From: an uncultured Hungatella sp.
Lineage (GTDB): Bacteria; Bacillota; Clostridia; Lachnospirales; Lachnospiraceae
Reading direction: 5' to 3'
DNA length: 64,000 bases
Assembly (NCBI GenBank): GCA_910588325.1
Contig: CAJUPP010000001.1
Location: 61,915-125,914, forward strand
Within the stretch, counting starts at the first letter, position 1. Each line of letters starts with the position of its first letter. Below the pieces are notes generated by a model. The model saw only the letters and a program-made list of their open reading frames with translations, had not been told where the DNA came from and did no database searches. The position numbers were made by a program, and so were the translations under genes. Below, one piece after another: positions 53,847 through 61,631 of this stretch.

Positions 53847-54223
53847 TCCTTTCTTTGGTCCTGAAATGTATCAAGATATTCTCTCAGTTCTTTTATGTCC
53901 TGGGCATCCAAAGAACAATTACCAGATAAGGCAACTACGAAATTCCTCAGAGAGCCATTATAAAAAGTATCCAATAATTGGGAGGCTTTTTGCGCCTCAT
54001 ATTCTTCTTTGGAATACGCATAAATATATTTACGCCCATTCTTGACTACAAGCCCCTTTTCAATTAACCGTGTTAAAAATGTGTTTACAGTCTGCCGTTT
54101 CCATGTTTTTCCTAAATGGCTGCAGCATTCAATCAATTCATTGATTGTCATCCAATGCTTGCCTTCCCATAAAGCACTCATAATTGCCTGTTCAGCAGAA
54201 GTAAGATTCAGTTCCAAAGGCAT
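53843..54223 (-). CDS. BlaI/MecI/CopY family transcriptional repressor
   Basis: A 126-residue winged-helix repressor. LTSAEQAIMSALWEGKHWMT and INELIECCSHLGKTWKRQTV form the DNA-binding part, followed by NTFLTRLIEKGLVVKNGRKYIY; the C-terminal half is for dimerisation, with the usual protease-sensitive helix region. It would repress both the exported protein-VanZ promoter and its own, since both have the same 21-bp palindrome, and be inactivated by the M56 protease encoded next. ATG 54223 follows GGGAGGGAT. Confidence 0.92.
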   Translation of the reverse strand: MPLELNLTSAEQAIMSALWEGKHWMTINELIECCSHLGKTWKRQTVNTFLTRLIEKGLVVKNGRKYIYAYSKEEYEAQKASQLLDTFYNGSLRNFVVALSGNCSLDAQDIKELREYLDTFQDQRKD

Positions 54224-54240
54224 CCCTCCCAGAAAATTTT

Positions 54241-54261
54241 ATGACTATATTAATTAGTCAT
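54241..54261. promoter_or_regulatory. BlaI/MecI-type operator 2
   Basis: ATGACTATA-N3-ATTAGTCAT, a 21-bp inverted repeat with the same arms as operator 1 apart from the inner bases. It sits between the -10 and the ribosome site of the repressor gene. Confidence 0.8.
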
Positions 54262-54265
54262 CTTT

Positions 54266-54294
54266 ACCATAACATTTATTTATTAGTCTGTCAA
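54266..54294 (-). promoter_or_regulatory. Promoter of the blaI-blaR1-like operon
   Basis: Minus-strand -35 TTGACA (54289-54294), 17-base spacer, -10 TATGGT (54266-54271). The TGA within the -35 is also the stop codon of the CE12 gene. Confidence 0.7.
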
Positions 54295-55001
54295 TATAAA
54301 TTTATCCCTTCCTCCCAAACCAGTTCCCGATACCTTCCCCCCAACTCCCAAAACCCTTCCGCCACAAGTCCTGCCATTTTCACAGCCCCTTCATAGCGCA
54401 GATGGGTATCATCCGCCAGCCCCTTCTCATACCGCGTTCCCGGAAACTCCCCCGGCTTTATATGCATAAAAAAGCACACCGTTTTTCCTTTCCCCTCCCT
54501 GGCTAAAAACCGTCCACTCTTCTCCGTCATGTTAATAAAAGGAACCTGTTCCTCCTGTGCCACCTGCTCCATGGCCTCCGGATACGGTCCATGAGTCCCG
54601 GTCTGAAAATTTCCCTGCTCATCAAACCGTCTCCGTTCAATGGGAGAAATCAAAACCGGCCAGGCTCCCCGATTCCTTGCCGCCTGGATATAAGTCCGAA
54701 GGTTCTCCTGAAAGCTGCCGAAAGCTTCCGTATACCTGAGAGGGTCTTCCTTCTTTTCGTCATTATGCCCAAACTGAATAAAAAAGAAATCCCCAGGCTT
54801 CAATTCCCTCTCAATAGCCGCCAGCCTCCCCTCATCCATAAAGCTTTTTGTGCTTCTGCCGTTTTCCGCCATGTCAAACACCTGCACCTCAGGTTTCAGA
54901 TACAATCCCAGCACCTGCCCGATTCCTGTCTGTGGGTAAGTATCTATCCGATTATATTTCACAGTAGAATCCCCTACCCAGAATATCCGTACCGTTTTCA
55001 T
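54291..55001 (-). CDS. Rhamnogalacturonan acetylesterase-like (CE12, SGNH hydrolase)
   Basis: A 236-residue enzyme. Family marks are the oxyanion/nucleophile block FWVGDSTVK (Ser12), MAENGRSTKSF (Gly), FIQFGHNDEK (Asn) and DDTHLR near the end, in which Asp197 and His200 form the DxxH of the catalytic triad. There is no signal peptide, so it acts in the cytoplasm on imported oligosaccharides, removing acetyl groups from rhamnogalacturonan fragments. ATG 55001 follows AAGGAGCG and overlaps the upstream stop by 4 bases; the longer frame from 55043 is rejected. It is last in the pectin operon. A relic of its end is found at 51061-51103. Confidence 0.88.
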   Translation of the reverse strand: MKTVRIFWVGDSTVKYNRIDTYPQTGIGQVLGLYLKPEVQVFDMAENGRSTKSFMDEGRLAAIERELKPGDFFFIQFGHNDEKKEDPLRYTEAFGSFQENLRTYIQAARNRGAWPVLISPIERRRFDEQGNFQTGTHGPYPEAMEQVAQEEQVPFINMTEKSGRFLAREGKGKTVCFFMHIKPGEFPGTRYEKGLADDTHLRYEGAVKMAGLVAEGFWELGGRYRELVWEEGINLY

Positions 55002-56404
55002 CTTATTTCGCTCCTTCCCTCTGTTCTCTCTGTCTTTCCACATAGTTTACCACATAAAAATCCATTAACAAACCCATTATAATCACAAAATCCAGGATTT
55101 CCGCTGTGTTTCATATGCATCGTAATCTCCTGCCCCCGTATTCCTGCCTCTATCCACAAAACCCCTGGTTCCTCCCCCATCTGCTCCGCCCGCAGAACAA
55201 AACCATTCCTCCTTCCGGATACCACCGCCCAGGAAGGAGATTTTACATCATCCTCCATAAAAAATAAGGAAGCCTCCCCTGCCGCCCCAAAAGGCCCAAA
55301 AGGAATCTTCCATCTTCCTCTTCGATTCTCATACTCCAGACATCCCTGTTCCCCCTGCCAAGCCACACGTGCCCATTTCCACCCGGCAGCATTCTCCCGG
55401 CATCTAATATCCACATTTCCTTCCCTTTGGCCGAATATCCCATCCGTCCAGGCATCCACCTGGCGGAAGTCCCCCTCTGCCTCCGCACCTTTCCCAGGAT
55501 ACATATTCTTATAAAAAGCGTCATAAATCCCCTGAACCCCGGCCATATCTCCCACAGTATAACCTGTTGTGACAAAAGTAATCTCCTTTTTGGGAAAACA
55601 AAGAACCAGCTGGCCCCCCATTCCATACATAGCAAACCCATCATGCCTTGTAAGCCAGAACTGATATCCATATCCCTGCCGTTCATCCGCCACAGGCTGA
55701 AGAGCCGTTCCCGTCTGCCTCATAACCGCTTTTCTCATATAAGCCTCCGGCAGAAGCTGCCTCCCCTGAAACCTGCCGAAATGGCAGCACAAATCCCCTA
55801 TTTTCGCCAAATCTCCTGTGGTGCACATCAGGCCGGAGCCTCCGTCAGACACCCCGTCCGGTGTTTTCAGAATATACGCCAAATCCGACACACCGATTTC
55901 CCCAAAGGCCCTTTCCCGAAGATACGAAAGCAGCTCCCTGCCGCTTAACCGCTCCGCCAGCGCCGCAAGGACCACGCTGGCAGACGTGTCATAGGAAAAT
56001 ACGGTTCCCGGGCAATGGTCCGGCTCCGCCTGGAAAAAAGAGGCTGTCCAACGCTTGGTCTCCATCTGTTTGTATGCAGCTCTGCTGTGACAGGTTCTCA
56101 TAGTAAGCAAATCCTCAATCCGGGTATCCCAAAGCCAGGGATGAACCGGGGCCGGAGGCAGATATTCCGGAAAATACCGGCAGATTCGGTCAGAAAGCCC
56201 CAGCTTTCCCTCCTCCTCCAGCATCCCTATGGCTATGGAAACCAGGCTTTTCGTCACCGAATACATCCGATGGAGCACCTGAGAATTATAGGGCCTCTGA
56301 TACCACTCCCCCTGTATTTCCCCCTTCTCCATCAAAAGAAAACTGTGAAGATTCACATTCCGTTCCTCAATATCCCCTAAAAATCCCCTGATTTCCTTCT
56401 TCAT
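54998..56404 (-). CDS. Serine hydrolase of the beta-lactamase/penicillin-binding family
   Basis: A 468-residue protein without a signal peptide. The class C-like motifs are SVTK (Ser49, Lys52) and FSYDTSAS (Tyr near 147), and HGD-type residues are replaced by GMGGQLV near residue 270. The C-terminal 140 residues form an extra beta-rich part. Such proteins are esterases or peptidases, and in polysaccharide clusters are often thought to be carbohydrate esterases. Its overlap with the CE12 gene and position after GH28 suggest it removes a pectin ester group, but no substrate is certain. ATG 56404 has a weak GGGAGAAGG ribosome site, 11 bases after GH28's stop. Confidence 0.8.
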   Translation of the reverse strand: MKKEIRGFLGDIEERNVNLHSFLLMEKGEIQGEWYQRPYNSQVLHRMYSVTKSLVSIAIGMLEEEGKLGLSDRICRYFPEYLPPAPVHPWLWDTRIEDLLTMRTCHSRAAYKQMETKRWTASFFQAEPDHCPGTVFSYDTSASVVLAALAERLSGRELLSYLRERAFGEIGVSDLAYILKTPDGVSDGGSGLMCTTGDLAKIGDLCCHFGRFQGRQLLPEAYMRKAVMRQTGTALQPVADERQGYGYQFWLTRHDGFAMYGMGGQLVLCFPKKEITFVTTGYTVGDMAGVQGIYDAFYKNMYPGKGAEAEGDFRQVDAWTDGIFGQREGNVDIRCRENAAGWKWARVAWQGEQGCLEYENRRGRWKIPFGPFGAAGEASLFFMEDDVKSPSWAVVSGRRNGFVLRAEQMGEEPGVLWIEAGIRGQEITMHMKHSGNPGFCDYNGFVNGFLCGKLCGKTERTEGRSEIR

Positions 56405-56415
56405 AACCTTCTCCC

Positions 56416-57681
56416 TTATTTCCGAGAGTCCATCCAGTCCACTTCCACGGTGTCGTCACCATCTACCACATCCCCCCGGACATGCTCCACCCGTACCTGG
56501 CTCATGGTCAGCCCTTTCACAAACCGCAGATAAAATCCATGCCCCTTCATCGGCTCCATCTGCCCCATCATCGCCGGCTGCCCCCCTTCTCCCTCCGGGT
56601 CCATGCAGACCGTAGTGTTGGAAATGGTAACCCTCTCAATGGGAGACTCCGGCAGTCCATAGAAAAATCCTGCTGCCGCCGATGCCCCATAGACCGTCAC
56701 ATTATGAATCAAAACATCCCGGACAGCCGGGGTGGTCTCATCCACCGGATAAGGAACCTTCTCCCACACATACCGCTCCTTCCCATTATGTCCGCAATAA
56801 TAATACATATTAAAAGTAAACGGACACATCACCCGGTCCATAATAATATTCTGGAAAGACAGCCGCTCCATGCTGCCGCCCCTTCTCCGTCTCGTCTTCA
56901 ACCGAATCCCCCGGTCCGTATCCTGGAAAACGCAGTTAGAGACCGCCACATTTCTCACGCCGCCGCTCATCTCGCTTCCTATCACGATACCGCCGTGTCC
57001 GTGAACCATATTACAGTTGGTTATCACAATATTCTCACAGGGAACCAGCTGCTTCGTCTCCTCAGTCCCTGCCTTAATGGCAATACAGTCATCTCCCACA
57101 TCAATCAGACAATCCGAAATGCGGACATTTCTGGAACCATCCGGGTCAATGCCGTCCGTATTGGGAGAGTCCGCCGGATTCTTAATGGAAATACCATGAA
57201 TCCGCACATCCTCACAGTACAAAGGATGCACCGTCCAGGCCGGAGAATTCACCAGCCGCACCCCTTCCAAAAGGACATGGCGGCACCTCCTAAAGCAGAT
57301 AAGATACGGCCTGGCACACTCCTTCCACCACCGCTTCCCCTGGCCGTCTATCATTCCCTGGCCGGTAACCGAAACATCCTCCGCATCAGAAGCATAGATA
57401 CAGGGCATATACATCCTTCCCATAATCCCCTCAAACTCCTCTTCCACCACCTCATACAATCCGTGGTCATCCAGAAACCGAAGAACCGCCCCCTGTTCCA
57501 GATGGAGATTGATATGAGAAAACAGCTGAATAGAGCAGGTAAAATACTCTCCTGCCGGAACATATAAAGTCCCTCCCCCCTGTTTCCTAAGCCGTTCCAC
57601 CCCGCACCGGAAGCTGTCTGTCCACCCTTTCTCCTCCGTTACCAATACTTCCAACTCCCTGATATTCATTCCCTGTATCAT
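56416..57681 (-). CDS. Glycoside hydrolase family 28, polygalacturonase-type
   Basis: A 421-residue right-handed beta-helix enzyme, without a signal peptide, so probably a cytoplasmic exo-acting polygalacturonase or related enzyme on imported oligogalacturonides. The family's catalytic Asp set is in NTDGIDPD (Asp176, Asp179) and VGDDC (Asp197, Asp198); His229 is in GHGGIVIGSE, and the binding Arg/Lys are in DRGIRLKTRRRRGG. The start at ATG 57681, 10 bases from AAAGGAG, is preferred to a second Met four codons in. It is followed 11 bases later by the serine hydrolase gene. The preceding 187-base gap may contain its own regulatory sites. Confidence 0.93.
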   Translation of the reverse strand: MIQGMNIRELEVLVTEEKGWTDSFRCGVERLRKQGGGTLYVPAGEYFTCSIQLFSHINLHLEQGAVLRFLDDHGLYEVVEEEFEGIMGRMYMPCIYASDAEDVSVTGQGMIDGQGKRWWKECARPYLICFRRCRHVLLEGVRLVNSPAWTVHPLYCEDVRIHGISIKNPADSPNTDGIDPDGSRNVRISDCLIDVGDDCIAIKAGTEETKQLVPCENIVITNCNMVHGHGGIVIGSEMSGGVRNVAVSNCVFQDTDRGIRLKTRRRRGGSMERLSFQNIIMDRVMCPFTFNMYYYCGHNGKERYVWEKVPYPVDETTPAVRDVLIHNVTVYGASAAAGFFYGLPESPIERVTISNTTVCMDPEGEGGQPAMMGQMEPMKGHGFYLRFVKGLTMSQVRVEHVRGDVVDGDDTVEVDWMDSRK

Positions 57682-57735
57682 GCCCTTTCACTCCTTTTCC
57701 TTTCTAATACACTCCTGTAGTCTCTTTGCACCTGA

Positions 57736-57760
57736 TTTTGTCAGATGATTTTTTGTCAGA
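57736..57760. promoter_or_regulatory. Direct repeat upstream of GH28
   Basis: TTTTGTCAGA occurs at 57736-57745 and 57751-57760, 15 bases apart, in the gap before GH28. Direct half-sites are a common layout for AraC/YesN-type activators; the link to any regulator here is speculative. Confidence 0.3.
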
Positions 57761-57868
57761 CGTGTATAAATTTATGAGGCATACCCAGAACCCACACTCC
57801 CATAAACTTAAGTGTCTATGACGGAAAATCAGCCTCAAAAGCAGGTGTAAGAGAGATTCTCAATATGT

Positions 57869-59818
57869 TCAATACGTAAGGCAAAACTCCCCAATATACC
57901 CCATCCCTGTGCCATGTACATAAAAACCAGCCATAGCCCCGGTAAACCGCTTTCCCTTTTTCAGCCCCTCACTGCACAGATAACCAATATCATTCAAAAC
58001 AGCCGCCTCCATCCATTCATCCCTCTGGTGAAGCCGGTAAAGACAAGTCCGTTTCAGAAACTCCGTCTCAATCCTAAGCCAAATCTCCCCTGTCTCCTCA
58101 GGAAGAAACCGGCTGCTCACATAACCATCCCCTGCAAACTCCTCCACCAGAATTCCCTGTCTTCCCTGGCATCTTCCAATCCCAAACTTCAGATAACTAT
58201 TCTCATCATAATAACACGTAAGCCCCATATCCTCCCCTTCCCCAAGAGAAGCCGCCTCAAGCCGCAGGCTCATAGAAAAAACAAACTCCTGCTGTCTCAA
58301 AAGCAATGTGCTTCCATGTCTCAACTGGAACAAATCCGTCCCATCCCCCTTAATCCAAAACCCATGTCCGTCCCTCCCAAAAAAAGGAGTATCCGTCCCC
58401 CTGGGCATACACCACTCTCCCCAGTCTCCCCATGCAGGAAGCTTTACAGGAACCATAAACATCTCCTCCCCTCTGTCCCCCCGCTGATTACAAGCTTCCA
58501 TCTCCATTCCAGGCAGCTCCGCCCCATTCTCTTTGCCGTCCCATTCCGGACATCTCTGCAGAGAAGAAGGCCCTCCCAGACGATTCACCACCGGCCACCC
58601 GTCCTCCGTCCATGTAATAGGGTCAAGAGCCGTCTCCCTTCCCAGAATTCCATGCATCCCGTCCGGCATGCGCGTGCACAGATAAACCATATACCAGTCC
58701 CCCTGAGCCGTCATAACAGGCTTTCCATGCCCGGCACACTGCATCAGCGCCTGGTCATCCCACTGCCTGAGAATCGGATTATAAGGACAAGGCTCATAGA
58801 CCCCCATCAGCTCCTTAGACCGTGCCACAGAAACCCTGTGATGCATCCCTGTCCCCCCTTCTGCCATAAACAGATAATAATACCCATCCTTATAAAGCAG
58901 ATGAGGCCCCTCAGACGCCTTCTTCATATCCCCATACCACAAAAGCCGGGGCTTCGACAATATCCGCCTTCCGTCCCTGCTGATTTCAAAAATCCTTGCC
59001 CCCCGGTTCAAAAGCATATACCTTCTCCCATCCAAATCCGTAAAAATCGAAGGGTCGATTCCATCCTCCTCAAGAAACACCGGCTCACAGTAAGGCCCCT
59101 CCGGCCGTTCCGAAGAAGTCACCATCTGAAGCCGTTTCACCTTCCCCTCATCCCCCAGACGATAGGTAGCCGTTATATAAAACCGCCCCTCATCATAAGA
59201 AATATCCGGCGCCCAGTACCCTCTTCCCCCTTCCAGGCCATCCAGTCCTGCCCAGTCCGCTCTTGTGATAGCATAGCCAATGGTCTCCCAGTGAACCAGG
59301 TCTCTGGAATGGGATACAGGAATGCAAGGGAAAAACATAAAGGTAGAATTCACCATATAATAGTCCTCCCCCACCCGGACAACAGAAGGGTCCGGATACA
59401 TGCCCCTCCGTACCGGATTATGGTACATCTTTCCATGGCAGCATCCCAATCGCTGTTCCAGATAGGTTTGTATCTCCTTCTGCCTCAGCTTTACCGCCCG
59501 GTCAAGAGGTGTCTCTCCATCCAGATTCCCATAGGTAATTGACATTCCTACCCGTTCTGTCAGATACTTTACCAACTCTAAATTTCCGGATTCCACGCCA
59601 TAGTGAAGGGCCTGATTCCCCTTTTCGTCCCTTAAATTTGGATTGACGATAGCATATTCCATAATATACTTCACCATTTCCAAATTTCCCAACCGAATCG
59701 CCTCATGGACTGCCCAGACCCCCTCCTCCGTCTTTGTGTCCAATGCCCTGATTTCCTTTTCCAGAAGTCCCTTTAACCCCTCCAAATCTTCGTTTCGTAT
59801 TAAGTCAATAACCGTCAT
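57869..59818 (-). CDS. Ankyrin-repeat/GH43 fusion (beta-xylosidase/arabinofuranosidase type)
   Basis: A 649-residue protein. Residues about 1-130 are ankyrin-like repeats (EGVWAVHEAIRLGNLEMVKY, GNQALHYGVESGNLELVKYL, DGETPLDRAVKLRQKEIQTY). Residues about 135-430 form a GH43 five-bladed propeller with Asp143 (YPDPSVV, base), Asp255 (GIDPSIF) and Glu303 (SEGPHLLYKDGYYYLF, acid). Residues about 480-649 form a C-terminal beta-sandwich as in GH43 xylosidases (FSMSLRLEAASLGEGEDMGL, WLRIETEFLKRTCLYRL). It has no signal peptide, so it is cytoplasmic and would trim arabinose or xylose from pectin side-chain fragments. ATG 59818 follows AAAGGGAGGG. A fusion with ankyrin repeats is unusual. Confidence 0.88.
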   Translation of the reverse strand: MTVIDLIRNEDLEGLKGLLEKEIRALDTKTEEGVWAVHEAIRLGNLEMVKYIMEYAIVNPNLRDEKGNQALHYGVESGNLELVKYLTERVGMSITYGNLDGETPLDRAVKLRQKEIQTYLEQRLGCCHGKMYHNPVRRGMYPDPSVVRVGEDYYMVNSTFMFFPCIPVSHSRDLVHWETIGYAITRADWAGLDGLEGGRGYWAPDISYDEGRFYITATYRLGDEGKVKRLQMVTSSERPEGPYCEPVFLEEDGIDPSIFTDLDGRRYMLLNRGARIFEISRDGRRILSKPRLLWYGDMKKASEGPHLLYKDGYYYLFMAEGGTGMHHRVSVARSKELMGVYEPCPYNPILRQWDDQALMQCAGHGKPVMTAQGDWYMVYLCTRMPDGMHGILGRETALDPITWTEDGWPVVNRLGGPSSLQRCPEWDGKENGAELPGMEMEACNQRGDRGEEMFMVPVKLPAWGDWGEWCMPRGTDTPFFGRDGHGFWIKGDGTDLFQLRHGSTLLLRQQEFVFSMSLRLEAASLGEGEDMGLTCYYDENSYLKFGIGRCQGRQGILVEEFAGDGYVSSRFLPEETGEIWLRIETEFLKRTCLYRLHQRDEWMEAAVLNDIGYLCSEGLKKGKRFTGAMAGFYVHGTGMGYIGEFCLTY

Positions 59819-59843
59819 GCTTTCCCTCCCTTTAACTGGAAAA

Positions 59844-59861
59844 AGCTGCCCCCCGGCAGCT
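59844..59861 (-). terminator. Terminator-like hairpin in the GH43 leader
   Basis: AGCTGCC with GGCAGCT, loop of 4 G residues on the minus strand, followed by TTTTTCC, ending about 25 bases before the GH43 ATG. It could be an attenuator, or the end of the upstream lpl transcript. Confidence 0.6.
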
Positions 59862-59872
59862 CCCTCCGAATA

Positions 59873-59886
59873 TGTTACCGTTTACA
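59873..59886. promoter_or_regulatory. cre site (CcpA catabolite-control element)
   Basis: TGTTACCGTTTACA fits the consensus TGWNANCGNTNWCA at every fixed position. It stands upstream of the GH43 operon, so catabolite repression by a preferred sugar is likely. Confidence 0.75.
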
Positions 59887-59929
59887 TACGATGTTTGTTA
59901 GTTAGTTAAGATTTTGTTGTTTGGGGAAT

Positions 59930-60049
59930 CGCGAAAGGGCCGCCTGAAGAGGGAATCCTATTGTATTCTCCTGGGCACGCTCGCGCTACGTGAAGAGCGT
60001 GCCCGGGAGAAAACAATATAAGTCCCTCTCCGGGCGGCCCCTTCCGCGA
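59930..60049. repeat. Palindromic repeat, short form (copy 2)
   Basis: An inverted repeat of about 120 bp with arms CGCGAAAGGGCCGCC... and ..GGCGGCCCCTTCCGCG, the core ATCCTATTGTATTCTCC and tip GGGCACGCTC..GAGCGTGCCC. The core and tip match the element at 1109-1255. It lies 19 bases beyond the stop of the lpl binding-protein gene and upstream of GH43. Confidence 0.88.
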
Positions 60050-60067
60050 AACACACAGCCCCAACTC

Positions 60068-61594
60068 TTACTGCGCGTTCATCTCCTCCAAAACCTTCCC
60101 AATATTATACATCTCCGACTCACTCTTATACCTAGCAAGCCCCTCTTCCACAGTCATATCCCCCATAATAATCTTAGCAACCACTTCCTCCTTCAAAGCC
60201 TGCAGATCCGCCTTCACCTTCGTCAGCGTTTCAGACACCGGAAGCACCTGTTTCTTCTTCCCATACTCATTAATAATCGCCAAAGAATCCGTCACCGGCT
60301 GAGCAATCTCCACCTTCTTATCCGTCAATTCCATAGGAGCAATCCCAAGCCAGGGAGTAATCCATGCCTTCTGCAGCGTCTCCTCCGGATTGGACAATGT
60401 AGGAAGCTGCTTAATATACTCCCCATCCTGCTCCCAGTGAAGCCCTTCCACGCCATTCTGGAACAGCACCTGTCCCTCCTTGCCATCATTCATATACTCC
60501 AGGAAATACTTAAACAAAGACTCCACCTGTTCCTGAGGCAGCCGCCCATTAATACAATAAATATTCGGTGTAGAAAACTCATACACAGCACCCTCAATGG
60601 GAGGAATCGCCACAACCTCAGCCTCCGGCACATTCTGCTGCACACGCTCCAGAAGCGTCTTGCCCCACAATCCGCCCCAATAATTAAACACGCCCACACT
60701 GCCGGCATACCACTGGTCACGGCAGTTAGAAGTGGTATTGGTAATCAGCTCCGTATCCACAAGCCCCTCCGCATAAGCCGCCTGCAGATTGGTGAGAGCC
60801 TGAACCATGCCCTCCTCAGACATACCATCCACCCATTTGCCATCCCGGACCACAAAATCCTGGGTAGCCCCAAGGAAGAACTCCGGCAGATTAATAGACA
60901 GCGTCGCCGCCCCCTTGCCAGGAGCCGTCACCGGAACCTTGCACTCCGGAATCTCATTCTTAAACCTCCGCAGCATCTCAATATACTCATCATACGTCTT
61001 GGGAATGTCCATCCCCAGCCGGTCCAGCCAGTCCTTCCTCACATACGTCACAGCACCCGACGGAATCTCCTGGGGAATCCCATAAATCCTTCCATTCAAC
61101 GTAATAGACTCCCACATCTCCGGGTCCACCTTCCCATACAACTCAGACCCCTTAATCAAATCCGTCAAATCCGCAATGGCATTCTGCTTGGCATACACCG
61201 CCAGGTTCTCCCCATTCAAATCAAACACATCCGGAACCGTATCCGAAGCAAACGAAAGCTCCAGCATCTGCTTATACTCATTATTGGAAATAATATTCAA
61301 ATTCATCTTAATCCCAGTCAGACGCTCAAACTCCTCAGCCCACTGCGCCGTACCATTCTCCTCATTCAGCCCCGTATGTACCATCCACGTAATGCTGGCC
61401 GGCTTTCCAACCTCTCCCGAAGCCGATGCCTGCCCATCCCCGGAAGCTCCCTGGGTCTGGCCTCCTGCCTGGGTCTCATTCTGCGCCTGGGTCTGCCCCC
61501 CCGTACCGCTTCCATCCCCCACACATCCAGACAAAAGCGAAACCGCCATAGCCGCCGTCAAAACCGCTGCCGCTGTCCTCTTAAATCTTCTCAT
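60068..61594 (-). CDS. LplA-like ABC transporter substrate-binding lipoprotein
   Basis: A 508-residue lipoprotein: RRFKRTAAAVLTAAMAVSLL followed by the lipobox SGC, then a Gln/Gly/Thr-rich linker and the SBP family 1 fold (ITWMVHTGLNEENGTAQWAE, GRIYGIPQEIPSGAVTYVRK, DWLDRLGMDIPKTYDEYIEM). Its size and pairing with two permeases of the LplB/LplC type suggest an importer for pectin-derived or other complex oligosaccharides. ATG 61594 follows AAAGGAGGAG. It is third in the operon lplB-lplC-binding protein, then the palindrome, and then the pectin-enzyme genes. Confidence 0.9.
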   Translation of the reverse strand: MRRFKRTAAAVLTAAMAVSLLSGCVGDGSGTGGQTQAQNETQAGGQTQGASGDGQASASGEVGKPASITWMVHTGLNEENGTAQWAEEFERLTGIKMNLNIISNNEYKQMLELSFASDTVPDVFDLNGENLAVYAKQNAIADLTDLIKGSELYGKVDPEMWESITLNGRIYGIPQEIPSGAVTYVRKDWLDRLGMDIPKTYDEYIEMLRRFKNEIPECKVPVTAPGKGAATLSINLPEFFLGATQDFVVRDGKWVDGMSEEGMVQALTNLQAAYAEGLVDTELITNTTSNCRDQWYAGSVGVFNYWGGLWGKTLLERVQQNVPEAEVVAIPPIEGAVYEFSTPNIYCINGRLPQEQVESLFKYFLEYMNDGKEGQVLFQNGVEGLHWEQDGEYIKQLPTLSNPEETLQKAWITPWLGIAPMELTDKKVEIAQPVTDSLAIINEYGKKKQVLPVSETLTKVKADLQALKEEVVAKIIMGDMTVEEGLARYKSESEMYNIGKVLEEMNAQ

Positions 61595-61631
61595 AACAAA
61601 CTCCTCCTTTATCATATAAACATTATCATCA

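Noticed and set aside
56482..57567. 361-codon open frame on the plus strand
   Set aside because: Antisense to the GH28 gene; His/Arg/Ile-rich, without any domain.
57914..59542. 542-codon open frame on the plus strand
   Set aside because: It is antisense to the GH43 gene, rich in Pro, His, Arg and Leu, with no domain and no ribosome site. It arises because the minus-strand gene has few codons that give stops in this frame.
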